Shown here in pieces: positions 37,623-47,103 of a stretch of 64,000 nucleotides of DNA. Every line of letters starts with the position of its first letter. Position 1 is the stretch's first letter. A program made the position numbers and the translations under genes. Source of the DNA: Buttiauxella gaviniae (GTDB taxonomy: Bacteria; Pseudomonadota; Gammaproteobacteria; Enterobacterales; Enterobacteriaceae); NCBI RefSeq assembly GCF_040786275.1, contig NZ_JBFMVT010000002.1:248001-312000 (forward strand). The letters run 5' to 3'. Under the pieces are notes generated by a model that worked only from the letters and a program-made list of their open reading frames with translations, searched no databases and was not told where the DNA came from.

Positions 37623-38418
37623 GGATGGCACCTTACAGTTGGTTTCATTTCCCGCGTCACTACATAGGGCGCGATTATGCTTACTAACGGATGAGGTTTG
37701 GCTTCCTTTTAAGCCAGTAACTGCCGGTTGAGAGGATGCACCAGTCAGGCGATAGCCGCCGCTTAGCGCATCGTTGACACGTTGGTTAGTTGTGGAATCA
37801 GGAAATTTAGCGGTGAAGATAGCAAAGCCGGAGGAGAGGCCTCCGCGCTGGTTGGTGCGGGTAAGATGTTTTTTCAATCGTCCAGTACAGGACCCTACCA
37901 TTCGCGATCTCCAATGTGATTAAATTCACAGCCGGGAACTACCGCTAGTGCTTTAAGTACATCAAATTTTATCTTAATTGCAACTTTTATTTCACTTTAA
38001 TTCAACATTTACGCTTCGCCATGCGCCTCACTCTGTTATGGCATAAAACTATTACAGTTTTATATCAAAGATATAGCCATAGAGAAATCAGGTGAATATC
38101 AGGCAGGCAAATTGTTAGCAAATGAAAAATTAGCAGGGAAAGGATTTGGGTATTGGTGGGCATGCCCCCCCTTTTTCAGGGGGACATATTTGCGCCTCCA
38201 CCTGGGAAGCAGACACATAGTCATTCCATGTCCGATTCCCTATTTTTAAATCTTTTGTTTTGTGATGGAAGTCGAGGTTTTCATCTCAATCTAGCCCTAT
38301 TTTTACACGCCAAATTAACTGCCTATCAATTTGATTTTATTATATTTACCCGAGTTATGATTAATAAAAAACATCATGGCCTGGTCAATACATCCACGGA
38401 CAGGAAAGGAATAACAAA
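37623..38418. other. Non-coding region between phoH and vgrG
   Basis: About 800 bp without a convincing separate gene. 37623-37901 is open in the phoH frame (possible N-terminal extension or leader). From 37902 the DNA is AT-rich and should contain the divergent promoters of phoH and vgrG. An inverted repeat CTGTTAT...ATTACAG occurs at 38033-38057, but it does not clearly match a PhoB box. Confidence 0.6.
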
Positions 38419-40665
38419 ATGGCCAGTGACGGCACCCGCTTTACCTTTACCGCCGGGCGGACCCCGGATGACACCTTTGCCGTGGTGGGCTTTCAGCTCA
38501 CCCAGTCCCTCTCCTCCCTGTTTCGCCTTGAGCTGACCCTCGCCAGTAGCAACCCGGCCCTGGAATTCCGTAAAGTCCTCGACCAGGGGGGGACGCTGAT
38601 TATCCGGCAGGGCGAGGAGATTAAGCGCCGCCTGCGCGGTATCGTGACCTTCTGCGAGCAGGGCAACACCGGCAGACACCAGACGCTGTATCACATAACC
38701 ATGCGCCCGGAGCTCTGGCGCAGCTCCCAGCGGCAGAACTGCCGCAGCTTCCAGAATGTCGATATCCGCGCCATCTTTCAGACGCTGCTCAAGGAGACGG
38801 GCGTGCTCACCCACGACGCGCTGTTCCGCCGCCCGCACCCTTTCCGTGAGTTCTGCGTCCAGTATCAGGAAACCGACTTCGACTTCATCGCCCGGCTGGC
38901 CGCCGAAGAGGGGATTTTCTTCTGCGAGGAAGAATATCTGGAGCGCAACCTGCAGAAACTGACCTTCGCCGATGACAGCCGCGTGCTGCGCAGACTCGAC
39001 CCGCTGCCGTATAACCCCAACGGCGCGAATGAATCCAGCCGCTACTGCATCAACAGCTTCTGCCGCCGCGCACAAATCCGCCCGGCGCAGGTCACCACCC
39101 GGGACTACACCTTCAAAGCCCCGCTCTGGCCCGGGCAGTTTAATCACCGCCCGTCGGAGATGCCCAACCAGCGGGCGGTGTACGAGATTTTTGACTATCC
39201 AGGGCGCTTCAAGGACGCGCAGCGCGGGGCGGATTTTGCGAAATATCAGGTGGAGGGCTGGCGCAGCGACGTGGACTACGCCACCGGCACCAGCAACTCA
39301 CCCCGGCTCCAGCCGGGGCGCTGCTTCAGCCTGACGGACCACCCGCGCGCAGACCTCAACGACCTGTGGCAGGTGGTGTCCTGTACGTTAACCGGCAGCC
39401 AGCCGCAGGCGCTCACCGGGAGCGAAGGCCAGGGCACCACGCTCACCAACAGCTTCAGCGTCATCCCCGCCGTTCAGACCTGGCGCGCACAGCCCCCTCT
39501 CAAACCGCGGGTCGACGGCCCGCAAAGCGCCATCGTCACCGGCCCGCCGGGGGAGGAAATCTTCTGCGACGAGCACGGGCGGGTGCGGGTGAAATTCGCC
39601 TGGGACCGCTACAACCAGGCCGATGCGAAAAGCTCGTGCTGGATACGCGTCTCGCAGGCGTGGGCGGGCGCCGGATTCGGCAACATCGCCATCCCGCGCG
39701 TCGGCCAGGAAGTGATTGTCGATTTCCTCAACGGCGACCCGGACCAGCCGATTATCACCGGGCGCACCTACCACGCCGGCAACCGCGCCCCGGGCGACCT
39801 GCCGGGCACCCGAACGCAGATGGCTATCCGCTCCCAGACCTACAAAGGCAGCGGCTACAACGAGCTGATGTTCGAGGATGAGACCAATCAGGAGCTGCTG
39901 TCGATGCATGCCCAGAAGGACATGAAGACGGTGGTGCTGAACAACCGTGACACGGAGGTGAAAGCCGACCACACCGAAACCATCGGCAACAACCAGAGCA
40001 TCACCGTCGGGCTGGGGCAGACGGTAACGGTGGGCAAAGAAAATGCCGCCGGACACGACACAACCCTCAGCGTCGCGCATGACCGGAAGACAAACGTCGG
40101 TAATGACCAGACGCTGAGGGTGGCACACGACCGCACAGAAAATGTTGGTCACGATGACGCGCTGTACGTGGCGAACGACAGAAAAATCACGGTAAAAGGA
40201 AAGCAGGCGCACACCACCACCGGAGACCACGTCAGCCTGGTGAAAGGGAAATACAGCCTGGAGGTGAAAGACGACCTGGCGCAGAAGATTGCCGGGGCGC
40301 TGGGCATTGACGTTCAGGGCGATATTGCCCTGAAAAGCCAAAGCAAAATCACCCTGCAGGTGGGCGCCTCGTTTATCGTCATTCACCCTGCGGGCATCGA
40401 TATCACGGGGCCGAAAATCAACCTCAACGGCGGCGGCAGTCCGGGGACACCGGTCCCGACGCTGCAACCGGCGATGCTGAGTCCGCTGGAGGATGATGAT
40501 GGTGGGTTGTCCGGGTCACAGCAAGATGAAAACCAAGAGCCACAACAAAACCATGCAGGATCTGAATCATCCGAACCTGAACCTGACTTGAATCATATGT
40601 TTGCATCGCTGAAAGGGCTTGATGGTATTCAGAGCAATGAGCTTGTGTATAAACCATTTATGTAA
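38419..40665 (+). CDS. vgrG: T6SS spike protein VgrG (TssI)
   Basis: Trimeric spike tip of the type VI secretion system, 748 residues. It has a gp27-like N-terminal half (FRLELTLASSNPALEF to about residue 340) and a gp5 OB-fold with HGRVRVKFAWDRY near 390. The beta-helix region carries repeated NVGHD/NVGND motifs at about 520-600, and the DUF2345-type end is followed by a proline/glycine linker. From about residue 695 the tail is Glu/Gln-rich and its DNA is AT-rich, unlike the GC-rich body, suggesting a cargo-specific adapter. No other T6SS structural gene is in the window. Confidence 0.93.
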   Translation: MASDGTRFTFTAGRTPDDTFAVVGFQLTQSLSSLFRLELTLASSNPALEFRKVLDQGGTLIIRQGEEIKRRLRGIVTFCEQGNTGRHQTLYHITMRPELWRSSQRQNCRSFQNVDIRAIFQTLLKETGVLTHDALFRRPHPFREFCVQYQETDFDFIARLAAEEGIFFCEEEYLERNLQKLTFADDSRVLRRLDPLPYNPNGANESSRYCINSFCRRAQIRPAQVTTRDYTFKAPLWPGQFNHRPSEMPNQRAVYEIFDYPGRFKDAQRGADFAKYQVEGWRSDVDYATGTSNSPRLQPGRCFSLTDHPRADLNDLWQVVSCTLTGSQPQALTGSEGQGTTLTNSFSVIPAVQTWRAQPPLKPRVDGPQSAIVTGPPGEEIFCDEHGRVRVKFAWDRYNQADAKSSCWIRVSQAWAGAGFGNIAIPRVGQEVIVDFLNGDPDQPIITGRTYHAGNRAPGDLPGTRTQMAIRSQTYKGSGYNELMFEDETNQELLSMHAQKDMKTVVLNNRDTEVKADHTETIGNNQSITVGLGQTVTVGKENAAGHDTTLSVAHDRKTNVGNDQTLRVAHDRTENVGHDDALYVANDRKITVKGKQAHTTTGDHVSLVKGKYSLEVKDDLAQKIAGALGIDVQGDIALKSQSKITLQVGASFIVIHPAGIDITGPKINLNGGGSPGTPVPTLQPAMLSPLEDDDGGLSGSQQDENQEPQQNHAGSESSEPEPDLNHMFASLKGLDGIQSNELVYKPFM

Positions 40666-40677
40666 GGTAATAAGAGT

Positions 40678-42309
40678 ATGAATTCTCAACCAACACCAAT
40701 TTTTGATAAACCACATAATAAGCCAAAAGAATACGATGGTTTGCTGGGATGGTCAGCAGCCTGGAAATGCTATATTGATCAGGAAAACAAACCTGTCCCC
40801 CTCGACGATATAGAGTCATTATCACCTGAACAAGAAAGCGTTATTGTTCATAAGGGTGATACGCTTGGGAAAATTGCTAAGGAAAATTATTGTTCCGTCG
40901 AAGCCCTGACTTCTTTTAATGGATTGAAGAACCCCTCATTAATTTATCCAGGGCAGATAATAAAGATCCCACCGCAGCACTACTCTTACCCAAGTAGTGG
41001 AGATGAACAAATTGACGATCAATGCACTTTGTCATTTTCTTTTGAAGATTTAATTGAGCAACCCATTGCAGGTTTGAAAATTAAAATTGTATCAGGGCTG
41101 GGTGATGTGTATGAATCCATTACTGATGGAATGGGTAAAATAGAAGATCTCACCACTAAAGCTGAGGCTGAGTTGAAGGTTTTTGTTTCCAGTGCAGCCG
41201 GAAAGATAAAAGAGGTGGCCAGTTTTACCTCATCATATGGAAAGTTCGACATTATCCTGTCCAGTCCCAAAGTCCGGGTGAAAGGCAAAAGCATAGCCTT
41301 AACAGGATCGGCTGGAAGTGTAGGTAATTCAAGTAAAGATATTAACAAAGTGGATGCAGGTCGAGATCCACTGGGAGGCCCAAGAATTCATATAACTCAT
41401 GTCTGCCCGAACAGTTATGACTTATTTTTAAGCAAAAATATTATTTACTGGAACCAAATTATTGCCGCATCCGAGAGAAGCGGAATTATTCCACAAAGCA
41501 TTGCAGCAGTGATCAGTGCAGAAGCGGCAAAATATACAGGAGGAGTCTGGAACCCGAACTCCATTTGTATTGACTCGAAGAACACCACGAACGAAATCAC
41601 TTTATATAAAAGTTCTGCTGCTGGCATGACGCAGTTTTTAAATGGATCATGGATGTCAGAAACCTTCAGAGAGGGAACTTATCTCTATGAAAAAGCCTAT
41701 GAAAAAGGATTTTTAGCAGATAAACCTATGCTGGATAAAAATGGAGTGGAAATAAAAAACAAAAAAGGCGAAATTAAATACACTAAAAAATTTGAAGCCT
41801 CTCCTGATGTCTGGAAAACTTTAGATGAACTCAAAACAGAACGTTTTATTACAGGAAAAACACCTTATCCACGCAAAGCGTCATATGCTGTACAGCAATG
41901 GCTGGATCTCAGATTTAAACCAGAATATGCAATTATGGCCGCAGTGGATTACGGAATAGCCAATTTAGCATCACTGAAAAATGCAGGTTATAATATTGAC
42001 GAACTGAGCGACGCCGAGAAAGCTAAATTAATCTATCTGACTCATCATCTCGGATTAAGTGATGCAAAATTATTTATCAAAAACAAGATAACCGAAGATA
42101 AAGCAGAGAGATTACTGAAAGCTCAGATTGGGGTTAAATCCGCGGCTAAAAACTGTAAAACTCATGGGGGTTATATTAAGGCCCATAGATCATGGTTGAC
42201 AGAATATATAAACAACAATATTAATCTCGGTATCTATTTTTGCTCTGAGTTAATTAACCCGCCCAAACAAGAAGATACAAAACTGATTGATATATTGAGT
42301 AAAATTTAG
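40678..42309 (+). CDS. Putative T6SS peptidoglycan-hydrolase effector (LysM + lysozyme-like)
   Basis: 543-residue protein, 12 bp after vgrG. Residues 55-99 are a LysM peptidoglycan-binding domain (HKGDTLGKIAKENY...YPGQIIKIP). Residues about 110-205 look like a beta-sandwich linker. From about 260 the sequence resembles soluble lytic transglycosylases: a candidate catalytic Glu 282 in VISAEAAKY and the S-x-AAGMTQF segment at 312-320. There is no signal peptide, as expected for a VgrG-delivered effector acting in the target periplasm. The DNA is AT-rich relative to the backbone. The role is inferred from motifs and context. Confidence 0.8.
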   Translation: MNSQPTPIFDKPHNKPKEYDGLLGWSAAWKCYIDQENKPVPLDDIESLSPEQESVIVHKGDTLGKIAKENYCSVEALTSFNGLKNPSLIYPGQIIKIPPQHYSYPSSGDEQIDDQCTLSFSFEDLIEQPIAGLKIKIVSGLGDVYESITDGMGKIEDLTTKAEAELKVFVSSAAGKIKEVASFTSSYGKFDIILSSPKVRVKGKSIALTGSAGSVGNSSKDINKVDAGRDPLGGPRIHITHVCPNSYDLFLSKNIIYWNQIIAASERSGIIPQSIAAVISAEAAKYTGGVWNPNSICIDSKNTTNEITLYKSSAAGMTQFLNGSWMSETFREGTYLYEKAYEKGFLADKPMLDKNGVEIKNKKGEIKYTKKFEASPDVWKTLDELKTERFITGKTPYPRKASYAVQQWLDLRFKPEYAIMAAVDYGIANLASLKNAGYNIDELSDAEKAKLIYLTHHLGLSDAKLFIKNKITEDKAERLLKAQIGVKSAAKNCKTHGGYIKAHRSWLTEYINNNINLGIYFCSELINPPKQEDTKLIDILSKI

Positions 42310-42323
42310 CCAAAAGGTTACTT

Positions 42324-42866
42324 ATGAACAAAAAAATATTAAGTACGCTACTATTTCTAGCTCTTCCTGCCATTAGCTTTTCTGATTGCCGTCTTGCTAA
42401 TTCAGACTGTGAGATCACAACATTAGGCATTATTGAACTAACGTCAAAGGTTAATTCTGGAGACGGCTATTCTCATATAACCCTGAATGGTAAAGATATA
42501 TATAAGGCAAAAACCAGTTATATGGTTTTAAATACAAGCAATGCGGATTATTCTTTAAAAGAGAAAAAATATCTGATAACGAAAGCCATTATTTCGTATG
42601 TTTCAGATGCCCCGTGTAATCCAGATAAATCTACATCATATTGTAGTATGAATGTTATTCTGGATTTAACGAGCGGAAAACCTGTATTTTCTAATGAATT
42701 TTTTTCTGAATCAGGAGGAGGCTCACAGATTACATGGGTATCATGGGGAAAGGCCAATTCAATTATCGTAATCGATAATGAATTGCGGTTTAAATATTCA
42801 AATGGACATATTGAGAGAGTTACTAAAGTGAAAGATGCTACTGGCAATAGTAGTGATGTAAAATAG
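42324..42866 (+). CDS. Probable periplasmic immunity protein, copy 1
   Basis: Secreted protein of 180 residues with a Sec signal peptide (1-20, ending SFS). Four cysteines in two pairs, RLANSDCEI and DAPCNPDKSTSYC plus the N-terminal Cys, suggest disulfides. I do not recognise a named family. It follows the effector gene by 14 bp and a paralogue lies just downstream, the arrangement of immunity proteins against a periplasm-acting effector. The DNA is AT-rich like the effector gene. Immunity function is an inference. Confidence 0.7.
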   Translation: MNKKILSTLLFLALPAISFSDCRLANSDCEITTLGIIELTSKVNSGDGYSHITLNGKDIYKAKTSYMVLNTSNADYSLKEKKYLITKAIISYVSDAPCNPDKSTSYCSMNVILDLTSGKPVFSNEFFSESGGGSQITWVSWGKANSIIVIDNELRFKYSNGHIERVTKVKDATGNSSDVK

Positions 42867-42916
42867 CAGTTACCTGATCTATTAAAAATCCAAAAAAATT
42901 ACAGGGTGATATAATT

Positions 42917-43462
42917 GTGAATAACAAATCATTAAGCCTACTACTATTCTTAGTCAACCCTACAATGAGTTTTGCTGACTGTCACCCTGCGACTTCAGAC
43001 TGTATAAATACAACTCTAGGCCCTCTCGAACAGAGAACACGGTATCATTCTGATGATGGATACTCTCACCTTACGCTTAATGGCAAAGAAATATATAAAG
43101 CAAAAGATGATTACATAGTTATAGATACAGAAAACGCTGATTACATCGTAAAGGAAAAGAAATATCTCATATCAAAAGCCACTATTTCGTATGTTTCAGA
43201 TGACCCGTGTTATCCAGATAAACCAGGCTCACGATGTGCTATGAATGTCATTCTTGACCTGACAAGTGGTAAACCTTTAATTTCTAACTGGTTTTCCTCA
43301 GGTCATGCCGGAGGCTCACAGATTACATGGGTCTCATGGGGAAAAGCCAATTCAATTATCGTAATCGATAATGAATTGCGCTTTAAATATTCAAATGGAC
43401 ATGTTGAACGGGTTAATCAAGGGCAAAATTATGCTGGTGATAACAATGAAAGGAAACAGTAA
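42917..43462 (+). CDS. Probable periplasmic immunity protein, copy 2 (paralogue)
   Basis: 181-residue paralogue of the preceding protein, starting with GTG at 42917 with AGGGTGAT upstream. Signal peptide 1-20 (ending FADC). The C-terminal half is almost the same as in copy 1: GGSQITWVSWGKANSI and IVIDNELRFKYSNGH are identical, while the N-terminal 60 residues differ more. All the cysteines are kept. A tandem duplication with uneven divergence fits neutralisation of variant effectors. Confidence 0.7.
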   Translation: MNNKSLSLLLFLVNPTMSFADCHPATSDCINTTLGPLEQRTRYHSDDGYSHLTLNGKEIYKAKDDYIVIDTENADYIVKEKKYLISKATISYVSDDPCYPDKPGSRCAMNVILDLTSGKPLISNWFSSGHAGGSQITWVSWGKANSIIVIDNELRFKYSNGHVERVNQGQNYAGDNNERKQ

Positions 43463-43504
43463 ATAATAGGCGAAGGGGACGGGATATATGAGTTCAGGAC
43501 GACC

Positions 43505-43589
43505 TCACCCCGCCCCTCTCCCCCAGTAGTGGGAGAAAACTACCCACAGCTTCCTCTCGGAACTATCCCTTCTCCCGAAAGGGAGAAGG
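43505..43589. repeat. C/G-rich palindromic repeat before efeB
   Basis: Two hairpins: CTCTCCCcc...gtGGGAG and a perfect 9-bp CCTTCTCCC/GGGAGAAGG closed by GAAA. No T-run follows, so it is a palindromic repeat and not a simple terminator. It lies between the convergent immunity and efeB genes, and a related CCTCCCCCT palindrome occurs at 56804. Confidence 0.55.
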
Positions 43590-43620
43590 TTAGGATGACG
43601 GTGATATCAGTATTACCAGA

Positions 43621-44904
43621 TCAGGCTTCTATCAGCCCCTGCCCTAAATAATGCTCCCTGTCTTTAACACCCGGCATTACGAAGAAATACCCGCCGCCAA
43701 TCGGCTTCACATACTCCTCCAACGCTTCACCGTTAAGACGCTGCTGCACCGCCAGAAAACCTTTTTCAAGATCGTGCTGGAAGCAGACAAACAGCAGCCC
43801 CATATCCAGCTGCCCGGATTTGGACACACCCAATGAATAGCTATAACCACGGCGCATCATCAGATTTGATTGCGTCTCTTTCGTGCGCGGGTTGGCCAGG
43901 CGAATATGCGCATCCAGCGCAATCACATTTCCATTGGGATCGGCTGCATAATCCGGCTCATCGTGCTCGTTTTTCATGCCGAGCGGTGCACCACTGTGTT
44001 TATCGCGGCCAAAAATTGTCTGCTGCTCTTTAAGCGGCGTTCGATCCCAGGACTCAACGTGGAACTGTATAATGCGCACGGCCTGATAACTGCCGCTGAC
44101 CGCCCACGCGGGCTCCTGCTGGTCTGGCGTCACCCACACAATATTATCCATCAGCGGTTTATCTTCGCTATTTGGATTCGCCGTTCCGTCTTTGAACCCT
44201 AACAGGTTGATAGGCGTCTCTTTGCCTCGGCTGCGCGCGGCGTGGTTAGAGATAAACCCTTCCCGTTTCCAGCGCACACTCAGCAAATCCGGCGTGTGTT
44301 TGATGATGTCGCGCAGGGCGTGGATAACTGTGTCGGCGGTATTGGCGCAAATCTGGAGCAATAAATCACCGTGGCACAGACTGGCATCCAGCGAGTCATT
44401 GGCAAAACGCTCCATCTTTTGCAGCTTTTTCGGCTTTTGCCCTTGCAGGCCAAAACGTTCGTCAAACAGCGACGTCCCCGCAGACAGCGTGATAGTCAGG
44501 TTATCCGGGTAAATTTGCGCCCCAAGAATACCTGAGTCCATTGGCGGCATACGTGGATTTGGCGTATCCGGCGCCGGGCCACCGGTGGTGAGGAAATCGA
44601 AGCGTGCGGTCAGCAATTTGAACAAACGCTCGAGATCGGTTTTATCGCTGGCCAACACGTCGAAGGCAACCAGCATCATCGAGGCCTGCTGCGGAGTTAG
44701 CACGCCTGCCTGATGTACACCGTAAAACGGCTGCTTTTCCATGCGAGCGTCAGGCGGCAAAGTGCCAGGCGACGTTTCTTGTTTAGCGGCATGCGCCACG
44801 GGGCAACCACCGGTGAAGGCAAGGGCGCCACCCAGCGCGCCCAAACTTTTCAGTAACTGACGGCGCCCCGGTTGGTGGCCGCCGTGTTTAGTTTTTTCTT
44901 CCAT
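43621..44904 (-). CDS. efeB: Dye-decolorizing haem peroxidase EfeB
   Basis: Periplasmic DyP-type peroxidase of the EfeUOB ferrous iron system, 427 residues (E. coli 423). The N-terminal Tat signal [15 protein letters not shown] targets folded export. The DyP motif GFKDGTANP (about 230) and the haem-ligand His region are present. It begins 5 bp after efeO. In E. coli it oxidises ferrous iron for uptake and has been proposed to take iron from haem. Confidence 0.94.
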   Translation of the reverse strand: MEEKTKHGGHQPGRRQLLKSLGALGGALAFTGGCPVAHAAKQETSPGTLPPDARMEKQPFYGVHQAGVLTPQQASMMLVAFDVLASDKTDLERLFKLLTARFDFLTTGGPAPDTPNPRMPPMDSGILGAQIYPDNLTITLSAGTSLFDERFGLQGQKPKKLQKMERFANDSLDASLCHGDLLLQICANTADTVIHALRDIIKHTPDLLSVRWKREGFISNHAARSRGKETPINLLGFKDGTANPNSEDKPLMDNIVWVTPDQQEPAWAVSGSYQAVRIIQFHVESWDRTPLKEQQTIFGRDKHSGAPLGMKNEHDEPDYAADPNGNVIALDAHIRLANPRTKETQSNLMMRRGYSYSLGVSKSGQLDMGLLFVCFQHDLEKGFLAVQQRLNGEALEEYVKPIGGGYFFVMPGVKDREHYLGQGLIEA

Positions 44905-44909
44905 CGAAC

Positions 44910-46034
44910 TTAGTCCAGACCCAGTACGCCACGCAGTTGCGACAAATCTTCAGCCAGGGCGGTTACCGGCCCTTTCAACGCATTACGGTCCGCGTCAGTC
45001 AGTTTGTCATACGTCTCGTAACCGTCTTTGGTTTTGTACTTAGCGAGAATCGTGTCCACTTTCTTGAAATTGGCATCCACTTTTGCCAGCAGCGGTGCAT
45101 TATCTTTGGTCAATAACGGACGCAGCAGATTAACGATTTTCTGCGCACCATCAACGTTAGCCTGGAAATCCCACAGGTCGGTGTGGCTGTAGCGATCTTC
45201 TTCCCCGCTGATTTTGCTGGCCGCGACTTCTTCAATCAGGCCTGCAGCGCCACCAACCACTTTACTCGGCGGGAAGGCCAGCTCTGAAATGCGCGTTTGC
45301 AGATCCAGCACATCGCTATTTAGCTGGTCGGCATATTTTTCCATGCCTTTGGTGGAGTTATCACCAAACAGCGCTTTTTCCAGACGGTGGAAACCGGTGA
45401 ATTTCGGATCGTTAGCTTTCTGCTCGTAGTCATCCTCACGGGCATCAATACTGCCGTCGAGGTCCGAGAACAGCTCTGCGATAGGCTCGATGCGCTCGTA
45501 ATGCTGACGAGTTGGCGCGTACAAAGATTTCGCTTTTTCGATATCGCCCGCTTTCACGGCATCGGTAAAGGCTTTGGTACCTTTAACTAACTCGGCCACT
45601 TCCGCCGTGACATACGTTTTGTATTCGGTGATTGGCCCGGTCAATGCCAGCAGATCGTTTTTCGGTGCGGCCTGGTCGCCCACCGCTTTCACAATCAGTT
45701 TGCCTTTCGGGTTACTCAGCAGGCCACAGGTCATGTCGTACTCACCTGCTTGCAGGTTAGCCGTCATTTTCTGAGAGAAACCAGGAGCGATGTTTTCACG
45801 CTCTTCAACCACCATCACGCCTTTGAGGATCTCCCACTCCAGCGCTTTCTGGCTGTTGTTCTGAATAATAAACTGTGTTTTACCGGCGTTAACCGTAATG
45901 TTCATCGGTTCGCACTGTTTATCGGTCACAGAAACTTTTACCTGAGGAACATCAGCCGCCTGCACGGCAAAGGCAGAAGAAGCCAGCGCAAACAGAGCAG
46001 CATGCAACGCGTTACGACGAAAATGTGTAGTCAT
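44910..46034 (-). CDS. efeO: Periplasmic iron-binding protein EfeO
   Basis: Periplasmic component with a cupredoxin-like N-terminal domain followed by an M75 imelysin-type domain. It has 374 residues (E. coli 375), with a signal peptide up to about residue 26 (FAVQAAD). The M75 HxxE signature is in [10 protein letters not shown]. It hands iron to EfeU. It starts 62 bp after efeU and 5 bp before efeB. Confidence 0.95.
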   Translation of the reverse strand: MTTHFRRNALHAALFALASSAFAVQAADVPQVKVSVTDKQCEPMNITVNAGKTQFIIQNNSQKALEWEILKGVMVVEERENIAPGFSQKMTANLQAGEYDMTCGLLSNPKGKLIVKAVGDQAAPKNDLLALTGPITEYKTYVTAEVAELVKGTKAFTDAVKAGDIEKAKSLYAPTRQHYERIEPIAELFSDLDGSIDAREDDYEQKANDPKFTGFHRLEKALFGDNSTKGMEKYADQLNSDVLDLQTRISELAFPPSKVVGGAAGLIEEVAASKISGEEDRYSHTDLWDFQANVDGAQKIVNLLRPLLTKDNAPLLAKVDANFKKVDTILAKYKTKDGYETYDKLTDADRNALKGPVTALAEDLSQLRGVLGLD

Positions 46035-46096
46035 GACCCATCCCTAAAAACAAGAGTATGTTGTAACTAAGCGGCGATGTGCTCGCCGCAAGATGA

Positions 46097-46930
46097 TTAA
46101 CGAACGTTATTTGTCGCCTGACTGCTAACGCGCGGGGGAATGAAAAACAGCACCAGCGCGGGGATCAGGTAAATAAAGTACATTCCCACTTCGCTTACCG
46201 TCGGCGCTTCCTGGTAACCAAAAATACCTTCGAGCAGCGTGCCGGTGAGAGAATGGGTAGAGAGAACATTACTGAGGTCAAAGGCGATGTCCTGGAAGTG
46301 GTTCCAGAGCCCGGCTTCGTGGAAGGCGCGAACCGCCCCCGCCGCAAGCCCTGCCGCCACCAGCAAAATAAACAGGCTGGTCCATTTGAAAAACACACCG
46401 AGGTTCAGGCGAATACCGCCCCAATACAGCAGGAAACCCAGCACGATTGCGGTGCCAAGGCCAAGCATCGCGCCCAGCGGCGGCATAATGCCCACATCCT
46501 GCTGGAATGCCGCCAGCAGGAAGAAGACCGACTCCAGGCCTTCACGGGCGACGGCGAAAAACACCATTAAGATCAGCGCCCAGCCGTGGTTGCCTTTGCT
46601 GTGTAGCGCGTTGTCGACCGCTTGTTCGAGCTGGACTTTCACGTTGCGCGACACTTTGCGCATCCAGAACACCATCCAGGTCAGAATAAAGACGGCGATC
46701 ACCGCAACGATGCCTTCGAAAAGCTCCTGCTCTTTTTGCGGAAATTCACCTGTCGTTTCGTTGATGAAAATCCCCAAGGCCAGGCAGAGCGCTGCCGCAG
46801 CCACAACCCCAATCCACATCACGCCAATCCACTGGCCGCGTTGAGTACGCTTCAGGTAGCTCGCAATGAGGCTAACAATCAGCGCGGCTTCCAGCCCTTC
46901 GCGTAACATAATGAGAAACGGAACAAACAT
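46097..46930 (-). CDS. efeU: Ferrous iron permease EfeU (intact)
   Basis: FTR1-family inner-membrane iron permease, 277 residues with seven transmembrane helices. Both REGLE motifs are present: MLREGLEAALI (about 8-18) and VAREGLESVFF. ATG 46930 aligns with the E. coli start MFVPF; a GTG three codons upstream is less likely. It is unbroken, unlike the frameshifted E. coli K-12 copy. First gene of efeUOB, with a Fur-like site upstream. Confidence 0.95.
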   Translation of the reverse strand: MFVPFLIMLREGLEAALIVSLIASYLKRTQRGQWIGVMWIGVVAAAALCLALGIFINETTGEFPQKEQELFEGIVAVIAVFILTWMVFWMRKVSRNVKVQLEQAVDNALHSKGNHGWALILMVFFAVAREGLESVFFLLAAFQQDVGIMPPLGAMLGLGTAIVLGFLLYWGGIRLNLGVFFKWTSLFILLVAAGLAAGAVRAFHEAGLWNHFQDIAFDLSNVLSTHSLTGTLLEGIFGYQEAPTVSEVGMYFIYLIPALVLFFIPPRVSSQATNNVR

Positions 46931-46988
46931 TCCTGACACCCCAACTGTGAACTCAGGTCAAAAGACGTAAAGAAAAGTAAAACCAAAC

Positions 46989-47007
46989 GATTGTGATTAT
47001 CATTACG
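46989..47007 (-). promoter_or_regulatory. Fur box upstream of efeUOB
   Basis: GATTGTGATTATCATTACG matches 14 of 19 positions of the Fur consensus GATAATGATAATCATTATC and lies about 60 bp before the efeU start, consistent with iron repression. Confidence 0.75.
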
Positions 47008-47052
47008 CAAAAAATAAACACAAGCGGAGAATATAGTTATTTATGAACACTT

Positions 47053-47079
47053 GTAAAAAAGGCCGCACAAGGCGGCCTT
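47053..47079 (-). terminator. putP terminator
   Basis: Stem AAGGCCGC/GCGGCCTT with TTTTTT on the minus strand, 25 bp after the putP stop. Confidence 0.9.
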
Positions 47080-47103
47080 AGAGGGAGTTTATGGGTACCG
47101 GGA

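Noticed and set aside
38033-38057. PhoB box for phoH
   Set aside because: An inverted CTGTTAT/ATTACAG is present, but PhoB boxes are direct repeats of CTGTCAT, which I do not find here.
38374-40467. Long minus-strand frames opposite vgrG (257 and 359 codons)
   Set aside because: Antisense to a clear VgrG; GC-rich codon bias of vgrG produces them.
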